From an uncultured Propionibacteriaceae bacterium (GTDB taxonomy: Bacteria > Actinomycetota > Actinomycetes > Propionibacteriales > Propionibacteriaceae): a stretch of 9,197 nucleotides of DNA. Within the stretch, counting starts at the first letter, position 1. The number at the start of each line of letters is the position of its first letter. The position numbers and the translations under genes are program-made. This document shows, piece after piece, positions 1 through 6,846 of the stretch. Location: contig CALMAD010000172.1 of assembly GCA_937859105.1 (NCBI GenBank), forward strand, positions 1 through 9,197, in the 5' to 3' direction. The notes below the pieces were generated by a model. That model saw nothing but the letters and a program-made list of their open reading frames with translations, was not told where the DNA came from and made no database searches.

Positions 1-449
1 TCGGCGAGGCGCGGGTGCGTGCGGCCGGGGTCGAGCACGCGCCCCGCCCAGACGCCGTCGCCCAGGCTCACGGTCCAGGCGGGGCGGGGCGTCGACGCGA
101 GGTCCGGCAGGGGCGGGGCGACGTGCGTGACCTGGACGTCCCAGGGCCGCGTCACCGCGAGCGCCACCACGAGCACGCACACGGCGGCCGCGGCGGTGAG
201 CGCCGTGGCGAGCCGGCCGCGGCGGCGGGTCCGAGGCCGGGACGCTCGAGGGGTCCGAGCGCTCCGAGGGGTCCGGGGCGTCCGGGAGAACCAGGATCGC
301 CGGTGCGGGCGGCTGTCGCGTGCCGCGCCGCCGACGGCGGGGCCGGCGGGCGGCGGGAAGGAGGGGGAGGCGTCCGGGGGAGCGAAGTCGGGGGAGTCGC
401 CGGGGGGTGCGAAGCCGGGCGCGTCGCCGGAGGGGGTGGACTCGGTCAC
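1..449 (-). CDS. Partial single-pass membrane protein, proline/arginine-rich N-terminus (C-terminus beyond window)
   Basis: An uninterrupted minus-strand frame of 149 codons runs from GTG at 449 off the left edge. The start is set by a near-perfect Shine-Dalgarno site (AAAGGAGGTCC, 464-454) six bases upstream. Visible parts: residues 8-34 are three tandem 9-residue repeats (GDAPGFAPP, GDSPDFAPP, DASPSFPPP); residues 46-79 are rich in Arg, Thr-Pro and Ser; residues 80-100 form one hydrophobic segment (LATALTAAAAVCVLVVALAV); then begins an exported part starting with a Pro-rich stretch and the sequence PAWTVSLGDGVWAGRVLD. The positive charge before the span predicts N-terminus inside, C-terminus outside. 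The W-x-V-x-L start resembles the first blade of PQQ-like beta-propeller membrane proteins of actinobacteria, but that is inference from a short stretch. I do not recognise the gene. It diverges from the penicillin-binding protein gene. Confidence 0.75.
   Translation of the reverse strand, partial: MTESTPSGDAPGFAPPGDSPDFAPPDASPSFPPPAGPAVGGAARDSRPHRRSWFSRTPRTPRSARTPRASRPRTRRRGRLATALTAAAAVCVLVVALAVTRPWDVQVTHVAPPLPDLASTPRPAWTVSLGDGVWAGRVLDPGRTHPRLA
348..428 (-). repeat. Three tandem 27-base coding repeats in the left-edge gene
   Basis: Residues 8-34 of the minus-strand protein are three imperfect 9-residue units sharing a [GD]-[DA]-x-P-x-F-x-P-P pattern. The DNA copies are diverged but line up in phase. 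They make a flexible proline-rich cytoplasmic stretch. Confidence 0.65.
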
Positions 450-558
450 GGCCGGACCTCCTTTCCCGGGGTGGCCCCCGCGCGGACCATCATGCCGATC
501 ATCGGCCCCGGCGCCGAATCTCTCCGGACGTGTCGGACCCGTGTGCTTCCATGGGGGC
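450..558. promoter_or_regulatory. Divergent intergenic region
   Basis: 109 bases separate the divergent starts at 449 (-) and 559 (+), so promoters for both genes should lie here. I find no convincing -35/-10 pair. The one visible element is a perfect 13-base palindrome, GCCGAT-C-ATCGGC (494-506), which could be an operator but could also be chance in such GC-rich DNA. Confidence 0.4.
454..464 (-). promoter_or_regulatory. Strong ribosome binding site of the left-edge gene
   Basis: Read on the minus strand this is AAAGGAGGTCC, almost fully complementary to the 16S 3' end. The AGGAGGT core (462-456) is six bases from the GTG start at 449. It is what fixes the start codon and shows that this minus-strand frame is a real gene rather than a GC shadow. 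Confidence 0.8.
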
Positions 559-2487
559 ATGTCGCGCACGCACAAGATCGTGGCCGCCGTCGTCGCCGTC
601 GCGCTCGTCGCCGCGGGTGCGTTCGCGGTCGTCTGGTGGCAGGGCTCCGCCGAGCGGGACGCCCGCGCGCTCGCCCAGCGCATCGCCGACCAGGCGTCCC
701 GGGGCGCGCTCGACAACGCGGGCTTCCACGTCACCGCCGGGGTCGACCCGGCGGCCGAGTACGCCACGATCACCCGCGGCATCGCGGCGAAACCCGCCGT
801 CACGGTGGGCGACGTGCGCCTCGGGCCCGACCGGGCGAGCGCCGAGGCCGTCCTGCACTACCGCTGGCCGCTGCTCGCCGGGCACCCCGACTGGGAGTAC
901 GACGCGACCGTCACCCTCTCGACCGCGGGCAGCCCTGGGGGCGCCTGGCGGGCGTCCTGGGCGCCGACCGTCGTCGCGCCCGGCCTGGCCGGCGACGAGC
1001 GGCTGCGCGGCCGCCGGCTGCTGCCGACCCGCGGCGCGATCGTCGGCGCGCGCGACGCGCGCATGGCCTACAACCAGCCCGCGACCAGGGTCGGCGTCGA
1101 CAAGACGACGGTGGACGCGGCGGCCGCCGTCGCGGCGGCGCGACGGCTGGCGTCCGTGGTCGGTCTCGATGCGGAGCGCTACGCGACGCGCGTGCAGAAG
1201 GCCGGCCCGAAGGCGTACGTCGAGGCCGCGGTGCTGCGCGACAACGACCCGATGCAGGCCGCCCAGGCCGAGAAGGCGGTCGCGATCGAGGGGGTGCGGC
1301 CGATCAAGACGGTGCGTCCGTTGGGGCTGACGCCGTCGTTCGCGCGGCCGATCCTCGGGGTGGTCGGCGAGGCCACGCCCGAGATCATCGAGAAGTCCCA
1401 GGGCGCCGTGGCCGCGGGCGACCTCGTCGGGCTCACGGGGCTGCAATCGCGGCGCGACAACGTGCTGCGCGGCTCGGCGGGGTACCAGGTGCTCGCCGAG
1501 CTGCGCGACCGGCCGGGCACGGGGCGGGAGCTGTACGGCGTCGAGCAGACCGACGGGCGCGACCTCGCGCTGTCGATCGACGTCGGGCTGCAGCAGGCCG
1601 CCGAGGCGGTGCTCGGGCCGGTGAAGCCGGCGTCCGCGATCGTGGCGATCCGGCCGAGCGACGGCGCGGTGCTCGCGGCGGCGTCCGGGCAGGGCGGCGG
1701 CGGGTACTCGACCGCCACGCTCGGCCAGTACGCGCCGGGCTCCACCTTCAAGACCGTGAGCGGGCTCGCGATGCTGCGGGCTGGCATCGCGCCCGGCAGC
1801 CGCGTGGCCTGCACGCCGTCGATCACGGTCGAGGGCATGCGGTTCGACAACTTCCAGGGGTACCCGGCGTCCGCGCTGGGCAGCGTGCCGTTCTCGACGG
1901 CGTTCGCGCACTCGTGCAACGCGGCGTTCATCTCGAACCGCGACAAGGTGTCCCAGGCCGACCTGCGCGCGGCCGGCGATGCGCTGGGGCTGAACGTGGC
2001 GCCCGATCTCGTCGTGCCGGGCGTGCTCGGCGAGGTGCCGGGCGACGCGCCGACGGTCGAGCACGCGGCGTCCATGATCGGGCAGGGCAAGGTGCTGGCG
2101 TCGCCGCTCGGCATGGCGACGGTCGCGGCGTCCATCGCGAAGGGCGAGGCGGTGCGCCCGTGGTTGGTCGAGGGTGAGCAGCCGGACGCCGTGGCCGCGC
2201 CCGCGCGGCCGCTCACGGCGTCCGAGGCCGGGCAGCTGCGGTCGCTGATGAGCGGCGTGGTGACGACCGGCGGCGCGACGTTCCTGCAGGGGACGCCGGG
2301 CGGCCAGGTGATCGCGAAGACGGGCACGGCGAGCTACGGCGCAGCGCCGGTCCGGTTCCACGGGTGGATGATCGCGATCCAGGGCGACCTGGCGGTGGCG
2401 GTCTTCGTAGAGGATGGGGAATCCGGTGCGAAGACCGCCGGGCCGCTGCTGAAGCAGTTCCTCACCCGGGCGGCGGCGCTGCGGTAG
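559..2487 (+). CDS. Class B penicillin-binding protein (transpeptidase) with NTF2-like N-terminal domain
   Basis: A 642-residue D,D-transpeptidase predicted to cross-link peptidoglycan at the outer face of the membrane. Residues 7-27 form a membrane anchor with no lipobox. Residues about 30-145 look like the MecA_N/NTF2-like domain. About 150-330 is the PBP dimerisation region, with a degenerate RGxI box (RGAIVGARDARMAYN, 158-172) and the LTGLQ...LRGSAG stretch (292-307). The transpeptidase domain follows, with the catalytic SxxK as STFK (395-398, nucleophile S395), SxN as SCN (452-454) and KTG (587-589). The GQGKVLASPLGMA segment (508-520) is also typical. The domain order matches the group that includes the mycobacterial penicillin-binding lipoprotein Rv2864c (comparison from memory). 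The ATG at 559 was chosen because it directly precedes the membrane anchor. The open frame extends upstream to 19, but that translation is unlike a protein. The Shine-Dalgarno is weak (GGGGG, about 553-557). The stop is three bases from the convergent rhamnosidase stop. Confidence 0.93.
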   Translation: MSRTHKIVAAVVAVALVAAGAFAVVWWQGSAERDARALAQRIADQASRGALDNAGFHVTAGVDPAAEYATITRGIAAKPAVTVGDVRLGPDRASAEAVLHYRWPLLAGHPDWEYDATVTLSTAGSPGGAWRASWAPTVVAPGLAGDERLRGRRLLPTRGAIVGARDARMAYNQPATRVGVDKTTVDAAAAVAAARRLASVVGLDAERYATRVQKAGPKAYVEAAVLRDNDPMQAAQAEKAVAIEGVRPIKTVRPLGLTPSFARPILGVVGEATPEIIEKSQGAVAAGDLVGLTGLQSRRDNVLRGSAGYQVLAELRDRPGTGRELYGVEQTDGRDLALSIDVGLQQAAEAVLGPVKPASAIVAIRPSDGAVLAAASGQGGGGYSTATLGQYAPGSTFKTVSGLAMLRAGIAPGSRVACTPSITVEGMRFDNFQGYPASALGSVPFSTAFAHSCNAAFISNRDKVSQADLRAAGDALGLNVAPDLVVPGVLGEVPGDAPTVEHAASMIGQGKVLASPLGMATVAASIAKGEAVRPWLVEGEQPDAVAAPARPLTASEAGQLRSLMSGVVTTGGATFLQGTPGGQVIAKTGTASYGAAPVRFHGWMIAIQGDLAVAVFVEDGESGAKTAGPLLKQFLTRAAALR

Positions 2488-2490
2488 GCG

Positions 2491-5271
2491 TCAGACGATC
2501 GTGGCCTTCGGGTAGCCGAGCGCCTTCCACTCGGCCGCGGTCAGCGCGTGCACCGCGCCGGCCGGGTCGGTGACGTAGATCGTCGCGGCCGTGCGCCGCT
2601 TCCACACCCGCGAGCCGGGCGGCAGCGCCACCTTCGGGGCGGTGAAGCCCGTCGCCTGCCACTGCGCGTAGATGATCGTCTTGACCTTGCCGCCGACGGT
2701 GCCCCAGATCGCAGCCGACCAGGGCAGCTTCCACAGGGTCCCGGTCGGGACGCCGAAGGCTGCGGCGGCGTAGGGCCGGGCCCCGAGGGTGGTGGTCAGG
2801 GTCGTCGTGCCCGGGCCCACGTCCCGCGTGCCGGAGGGCAGGATCACCGTCGCGCGTCCGATCGCGTCCGGGACGGTGACGGTCACGGACGCCGTGCCGC
2901 CCGACCTCGTCCACGAGACGCCGATCCGCCCCCGCACCGTCTCGCGGGTCACCGTGACCTTGTCCGGCCCGGTGAACACCGCCGGCCGGATGAGGGGGTG
3001 GCTGTACGCGACCGAGTCGGACGCCTGCCCGATGCCGGCCAGGCCGGTGTAGGCCCACTGGGCCGGGTAGCCCAGCATGATGTGGGCGAGCGACGAGCCG
3101 CCGTCCATGCCCGACCACGCCTCCGGCAGCGCCGGCGACCCGGACGTCACGAACCACTTGAAGGAGGGCGCCGTGCTCTGCATGGCGGCCGTCCAGAGGA
3201 GGTCGTCGCGTCCGATCGCGTGCAGCGCGTCGTACAGGTACGCCAGGCCGATCTCGCCGGTGTTGAAATGCCCTTGCCAGCCCTGCATCACCGACACCAG
3301 GGACGCCTTCGCGCGCTCGGCGTCCGGCGCGATGCCGAGCGCGACCGCCATCGCGTTCGTCGCCTGCTCGGAGCCGTAGAGCCCGTCCCGGTAGTACTTC
3401 GCGTTGATCGCCGCCCTGATCTGGGACGCCGTCGCCGCGTACGCCGCGGCGTCCGACGGCTTGCCGAGGATGGTCGCGTTGTCGACCATCCGGCGCATGG
3501 CCGCGTAGTAGCCCATCGAGACGGTGAGCTGGGTCTGTCGGCCCTTGGCCGGGGTGATCCAGTCGCCGAGGCCGAACGAGATCAGATAGCCGGACGACCG
3601 CGCCTGCAGCGACCGGACGTACCGCTGCTGCGCCGGGTACGCGGACGCCAGCGTCGCCTTGTCCCCGTACTCGCGGTACAGCTGCCACGGGATCGAGATC
3701 AGCGCCCCGCCCCAGTGGATGTCGTCGCTGAACACGCCGCCGAACGTGACGACCTCGGGGGCGATCTCGGGCAGCGACCCGTCGGCGCGCTGCGACTCGA
3801 TCATCAGCCGCACAGTGTTCCGCTTGACCGGGCCGACGTCGCGCCGGGCGGCGAGCAGGTCGAAGAGCAGGTGGTCCTGCTCGAGCCACCCGAGCTTCTC
3901 GCGGTTCGGGCAGTCGGTGAGGATGCCCTGCAGGTTCGCGTCGATCGCGATGTCGGTGAGTTCGAGCAGGCGGTTGAACGTCGCGTCGCTCGTGGACGCC
4001 GTGCCCGTCACCCGCAGGTCCGGCCCGACGGGGACGGCCGAGAAGTTCGCCGCGGACAGGCTCAGCGCCGAGGCACCGGTCACGCGCAGGTAGCGGAAGC
4101 CGTGGTAGACGAACTGCGGGTTCCACTCCTCGCGGCCGCGCCCGGCGAACGTGTACTGGTCGTAGACGGGGTTCTTCGAGCCGGCGAGGATCGTGGACTG
4201 GTCCGGGACGCCGCCCTTGACCCGCTCGGCCGGGTACAGCCGGATCGACGTGCCGGAGGGCGCCGTGAGCGAGAGGCGCGGCTGGCCGGTGACGTAGCGC
4301 CCGTAGTCGACGACCGATGACCCGTCGGCCAGCTTCGTCACGGACTTCGCCGCGACGGGCGTCTTGGCGACGACCGGGGGCATCGTCTGCGGGAAGAGCG
4401 CGATCGAGCGGGAGATGTTCGCGACGACCGCCGGACGCCAGCCGCCCGCCGTCGTCAGCGCGGACGCCGGCCGCTCCCAGCCGACCGGCTCGGCGCGGGC
4501 GTCGTAGTCCTCGCCGCCGTACCAGTCCGACAGCGTCGTGCCGGCCGGACGCGTCCACCACCCCGACGACGTGTCCCAGCTCTGGGCGGTGCCGTCCGAG
4601 TACCGGACGTCCAGCCGCGCCGTGAACCCGAGCGGGCCGCCGAGGTGCACGAGTTTGGTGTAGCGACCCGGCGTCCGGACTTCGTTGTACACCCCGCCCG
4701 CCAACCGGACGCCCACGCGGTTCGTCCCCTGGCTGACCAGGCGGGTGACGTCGTAGGTGCGGTACTCGACCGACTTCTCGAACCGCGACTGCGTCGGTTG
4801 CAGCACCGCCGAGGACGCCGCCGCCCCGTTCATCGTCGGCGCGTACAGGCCGAGCCCCGCGATCGTGAGCCGGGCGGACGCCGCCGGCTTGGTCAGCGCG
4901 ACGTCGCGCGCGAACACCGGCAGCCGCGGGGGAACCTTGTCGCGTGCCGGCGTGATGTTCCACTCCCGGCTCGTGATCCACCCGGACGCCGCCGGCGGCC
5001 GGTCGGGCGTCACCAGGTCGCCCTGCGCGCGTGGCTGGGGGATGCTGCGGGCGGAGGTCGTCGGTGCCGGCGCCGGGATCGGCTCCCCCGCCGAGGGCAT
5101 GGCCGCCGGCGGCGCGACGCTGGGCGGCCCCGACGCCGGCCCTGGCGTCGGGTCGAGTTCGGGCGGCACCGTGGCGGCCGCCGCCACGGGTGAGCCGAGT
5201 GCCAGGCCACACGAGAGGGCGACCGAAACGACGGCCGCGGCGAGGCGTCCGAGTGGAGCAGATGAGCGCAT
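2491..5271 (-). CDS. Secreted alpha-L-rhamnosidase, glycoside hydrolase family 78
   Basis: A 926-residue exported enzyme predicted to release terminal alpha-L-rhamnose from glycans or glycosides by inversion. A signal peptide covers residues 1 to about 33 (charged n-region, hydrophobic core, AAA-AT), followed by a Pro/Ala-rich linker (35-80). Domains: rhamnosidase N-terminal beta domain about 95-300 (ARLTIAGLGLYAPTMNG at 133-149); a beta-sandwich with DYGRYVTGQPRLSL (322-335); the (alpha/alpha)6 catalytic domain about 425-760; a C-terminal beta domain to about 840; and two short repeats at 851-926. The GH78 signature is DCPNREKLGWLEQD (453-466). D453 and E458 align with D567 and E572 of Bacillus BsRhaB, and E717 in LPEAW fits the general base. 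The third acidic residue is shifted by one. The ATG at 5271 is the first start after an in-frame TAG at about 5313; the Shine-Dalgarno (GAAGGG) is modest. Natural substrate is unknown, and no sugar-uptake or regulator gene is adjacent. Confidence 0.94.
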   Translation of the reverse strand: MRSSAPLGRLAAAVVSVALSCGLALGSPVAAAATVPPELDPTPGPASGPPSVAPPAAMPSAGEPIPAPAPTTSARSIPQPRAQGDLVTPDRPPAASGWITSREWNITPARDKVPPRLPVFARDVALTKPAASARLTIAGLGLYAPTMNGAAASSAVLQPTQSRFEKSVEYRTYDVTRLVSQGTNRVGVRLAGGVYNEVRTPGRYTKLVHLGGPLGFTARLDVRYSDGTAQSWDTSSGWWTRPAGTTLSDWYGGEDYDARAEPVGWERPASALTTAGGWRPAVVANISRSIALFPQTMPPVVAKTPVAAKSVTKLADGSSVVDYGRYVTGQPRLSLTAPSGTSIRLYPAERVKGGVPDQSTILAGSKNPVYDQYTFAGRGREEWNPQFVYHGFRYLRVTGASALSLSAANFSAVPVGPDLRVTGTASTSDATFNRLLELTDIAIDANLQGILTDCPNREKLGWLEQDHLLFDLLAARRDVGPVKRNTVRLMIESQRADGSLPEIAPEVVTFGGVFSDDIHWGGALISIPWQLYREYGDKATLASAYPAQQRYVRSLQARSSGYLISFGLGDWITPAKGRQTQLTVSMGYYAAMRRMVDNATILGKPSDAAAYAATASQIRAAINAKYYRDGLYGSEQATNAMAVALGIAPDAERAKASLVSVMQGWQGHFNTGEIGLAYLYDALHAIGRDDLLWTAAMQSTAPSFKWFVTSGSPALPEAWSGMDGGSSLAHIMLGYPAQWAYTGLAGIGQASDSVAYSHPLIRPAVFTGPDKVTVTRETVRGRIGVSWTRSGGTASVTVTVPDAIGRATVILPSGTRDVGPGTTTLTTTLGARPYAAAAFGVPTGTLWKLPWSAAIWGTVGGKVKTIIYAQWQATGFTAPKVALPPGSRVWKRRTAATIYVTDPAGAVHALTAAEWKALGYPKATIV
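2494..2721 (-). repeat. Two tandem repeat modules at the rhamnosidase C-terminus
   Basis: Residues 851-880 and 893-926 of the rhamnosidase align with one gap: I-[WY]-x-T about 16 residues before a W-x-A-x-G-[FY] block (WQATGF at 871-876, WKALGY at 915-920). They lie outside the GH78 fold. Short repeats with a similar 'IY...G...HxLTxxEWxAxGxP' look occur at the C-termini of other secreted actinobacterial proteins (from memory). A role in wall or carbohydrate attachment is a guess. Confidence 0.6.
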
Positions 5272-5307
5272 GCCAGGCCCTTCGGGATGATCGGTCGGAT
5301 CGCGCGT

Positions 5308-5313
5308 ACCCTA
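5308..5313 (-). promoter_or_regulatory. Candidate -10 box for the rhamnosidase gene
   Basis: On the minus strand this reads TAGGGT, matching the actinobacterial TANNNT pattern, 36 bases upstream of the ATG at 5271. That would give a leader of roughly 30 bases. No good TTGACA-like -35 is present at 16-18 bases, so this is a weak call. Confidence 0.3.
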
Positions 5314-5350
5314 ACCAGCCGGGCGCCCCGCACGAGCATGTTAGCGACGG

Positions 5351-5381
5351 TTGTCGCGCAAACACCGAGGGTGCGCAACAA
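5351..5381. repeat. Imperfect inverted repeat, candidate operator
   Basis: Half-sites TTGTCGCGCA (5351-5360) and TGCGCAACAA (5372-5381) are inverted with 9 of 10 positions paired, centres 21 bases apart (two helical turns), in the shared upstream region. The spacing suits a dimeric regulator. It lies about 40-75 bases upstream of the rhamnosidase -10 candidate and about 70-100 upstream of the plus-strand one. No regulator gene is nearby to assign. Confidence 0.4.
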
Positions 5382-5447
5382 CATCCTTCCGGGGGGAGGG
5401 CATCACCGGCCACCCCGACGGGTCTGCCGGGCGGAGGACGTTCGACG

Positions 5448-5453
5448 TACCCT
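5448..5453 (+). promoter_or_regulatory. Candidate -10 box for the AmmeMemoRadiSam operon
   Basis: TACCCT fits TANNNT. It lies 33 bases before the ATG at 5487, which gives a leader of about 26 bases including the GGGAGG ribosome binding site. The best -35 at 18 bases is CTGCCG (5424-5429), only three matches to TTGACA. Confidence 0.3.
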
Positions 5454-5474
5454 GGTCGGCAAGCACCGTTGCCC

Positions 5475-5480
5475 GGGAGG
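5475..5480 (+). promoter_or_regulatory. Ribosome binding site of the MEMO-family gene
   Basis: GGGAGG six bases before the ATG at 5487. This supports 5487 over the second ATG at 5491, which is in another frame, and over the long upstream open extension, which is not protein-like. Confidence 0.7.
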
Positions 5481-5486
5481 CCCGCC

Positions 5487-6293
5487 ATGCATGCCGTCCG
5501 TCATCCCGCGGTCGCCGGGTCGTTCTACCCCGCCGACCCCGCCACGCTCCGCCGTCAGATCGACGGCTTCCTCGACGAGGCCCGCACCAGCGTCGAGGCC
5601 GACCTGCCCGCGCCGAAGGCGATCGTCGCCCCGCATGCGGGCTACGTCTACTCGGGGTCGACCGCCGCGCTGGCCTACGCCGACGCCGAGCGTCGCCGCG
5701 ACGAGGTGCGCCGCGTCGTCCTGCTCGGGCCGTGCCACCGCGTCGCCACCCGCGGGCTCGCGCTCCCGGGCGCCCGCGCCTTCCGGACGCCGCTCGGCGA
5801 CGTGCCCGTCGCCGCCGCCGGGGGCCTGCCCCACGTCGCGACGAGCCCCGACGTCCACCCGCTCGAGCACTCCCTCGAGGTGCACGTGCCGTTCCTCCAG
5901 GTGATCCTGGACTCGTTCGAGCTCGTCCCCCTCGCGGTCGGCGACGCGCCCCCCGCCGTGGTCGCCGACGTGATCGAGGCGCTGTGGGGCGGCCCCGAGA
6001 CGCTCGTCGTCGTGAGCACCGACCTGTCGCACTACCTCACCTACGACCGCGCGAACGCGGTGGACGCCGAGACGATCGAGAAGGTCCTCGACGTCGCCGG
6101 GCCGATCGACCCCCGCCGGGCGTGCGGGGCGCGCCCGCTGAACGGCCTGCTGGAGGTCGCCCGCCGCCGCGGTCTCGCGCCCGAGTTGCTGGGTGCCTGC
6201 AATTCCGGCGACACGGCCGGTGACAAGCAGCGGGTCGTCGGGTATGCGTCGTTTGCCCTCCGCGAGGGGGCGTCCGGAGAGGAGGAGTCATGA
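5487..6293 (+). CDS. amrB: MEMO1 family protein (AmmeMemoRadiSam system protein B)
   Basis: A 268-residue homologue of human MEMO1, a fold related to class III extradiol dioxygenases (LigB). The N-terminus MHAVRHPAVAGSFYPADP is typical of the bacterial family. Conserved blocks are APHAGYVYSG (48-57), LLGPCHR (79-85), LEHSLEVHVPF (126-136), VSTDLSHY (176-183) and ACNSGDTAGDKQRVVGYAS (237-255). The three human metal ligands H49, H81 and C244 appear to correspond to H50, H84 and C238 here, so a copper- or iron-binding site may be kept. The protein is cytoplasmic, with no signal or membrane span. It is the first gene of the operon, and its TGA overlaps the next ATG by four bases. The biochemical activity in bacteria is not established. 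amrB is an informal abbreviation of the family name; the family assignment is secure. Confidence 0.93.
   Translation: MHAVRHPAVAGSFYPADPATLRRQIDGFLDEARTSVEADLPAPKAIVAPHAGYVYSGSTAALAYADAERRRDEVRRVVLLGPCHRVATRGLALPGARAFRTPLGDVPVAAAGGLPHVATSPDVHPLEHSLEVHVPFLQVILDSFELVPLAVGDAPPAVVADVIEALWGGPETLVVVSTDLSHYLTYDRANAVDAETIEKVLDVAGPIDPRRACGARPLNGLLEVARRRGLAPELLGACNSGDTAGDKQRVVGYASFALREGASGEEES
6276..6287 (+). promoter_or_regulatory. Ribosome binding site of the AMMECR1-domain gene
   Basis: GGAGAGGAGGAG lies inside the 3' end of the preceding gene, just before the ATG at 6290. The codons here give the acidic tail GEEES of the MEMO-family protein, so the tail's composition may be driven by the need for this site. 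Confidence 0.75.
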
Positions 6294-6846
6294 GCGTCCC
6301 GGCCGACGCGGGCGGCGTCCTGCTGCCCCTGGCGCGCGAGGCGATCACCGCGCGGCTGGAGGGCCGCGCGGAGCGGCCCGTCGTCGACGAACCGGCCTGG
6401 CTCGCCGCGCCGGGGGCGGCGTTCGTGACGCTGACGGCGTCCGGACGCCTGCGCGGCTGCATCGGCTCGCTGCAGGCCCACCGGCCGCTGGGGGAGGACG
6501 TCCGGGAGAACGCCCTCGCCGCGGCCCTGCGCGACCCGCGGTTCCAGCCGCTGCGGCGCGACGAGCTCGCCGGCGTCCGCATCGAGGTGTCGGTGCTGTC
6601 GCCGCCCGAGCCGGTCGAGGCGCGCTCGACTACGGAGGCGCTGGCCGCGCTGCGGCCGCACGTGGACGGCGCGATCCTGTCCGACGGACGCCGCCGCGGC
6701 ACCTTCCTGCCGCAGGTGTGGGAGCAACTGAGCGACCCGGCCGAGTTCCTCGCGCACCTGCAGCGCAAGGCCGGCCTGCCGATCGGCAAGTGGACGTCCA
6801 GCACCCGGCTCGAGCGGTACACCGTCTCGGCGTGGGAGGAGGAGAC

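Larger units (their letters stand above)
5272..5486. promoter_or_regulatory. Divergent intergenic region between rhamnosidase and AmmeMemoRadiSam operon
   Basis: 215 bases with no gene. It contains TANNNT-type -10 candidates for both directions (see separate entries), an inverted repeat at 5351-5381, a small perfect hairpin GCGAC-GGTT-GTCGC (5344-5357), and the word CGTACCCT twice (5305-5312 and 5446-5453). It must carry the promoters of both the rhamnosidase (-) and the MEMO-family gene (+). Confidence 0.6.

Noticed and set aside
247..282. Two near-identical 18-base direct copies starting CGAGGGGTCCG
   Set aside because: They fall inside the left-edge gene and simply encode its Thr-Pro-Arg repeats. 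No sign of a mobile element or attachment site.
19..558. Upstream extension of the penicillin-binding protein reading frame
   Set aside because: The added 180 residues are not protein-like, overlap the well-supported minus-strand gene, and would bury the membrane anchor in the middle of the protein.
499..2361. Long antisense frames opposite the penicillin-binding protein
   Set aside because: Compositionally biased shadows. The plus strand holds the ordered STFK, SCN and KTG motifs.
4547..4556. Palindrome GGACGCGTCC inside the rhamnosidase gene
   Set aside because: Short, inside coding sequence, and expected from the abundant GGACGC/GCGTCC words in this DNA.
5031..5486. Upstream extension of the MEMO-family frame
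   Set aside because: It would overlap the rhamnosidase signal peptide region. The family N-terminus (RHPAVAGSFYP) starts right after the ATG at 5487, which has its own ribosome binding site.
2462..5488. A 1008-codon minus-strand frame overlapping the rhamnosidase
   Set aside because: Same strand, different phase. The translation is Arg/Ala/Gly-rich without motifs, while the overlapped frame has a signal peptide and the full GH78 signature.
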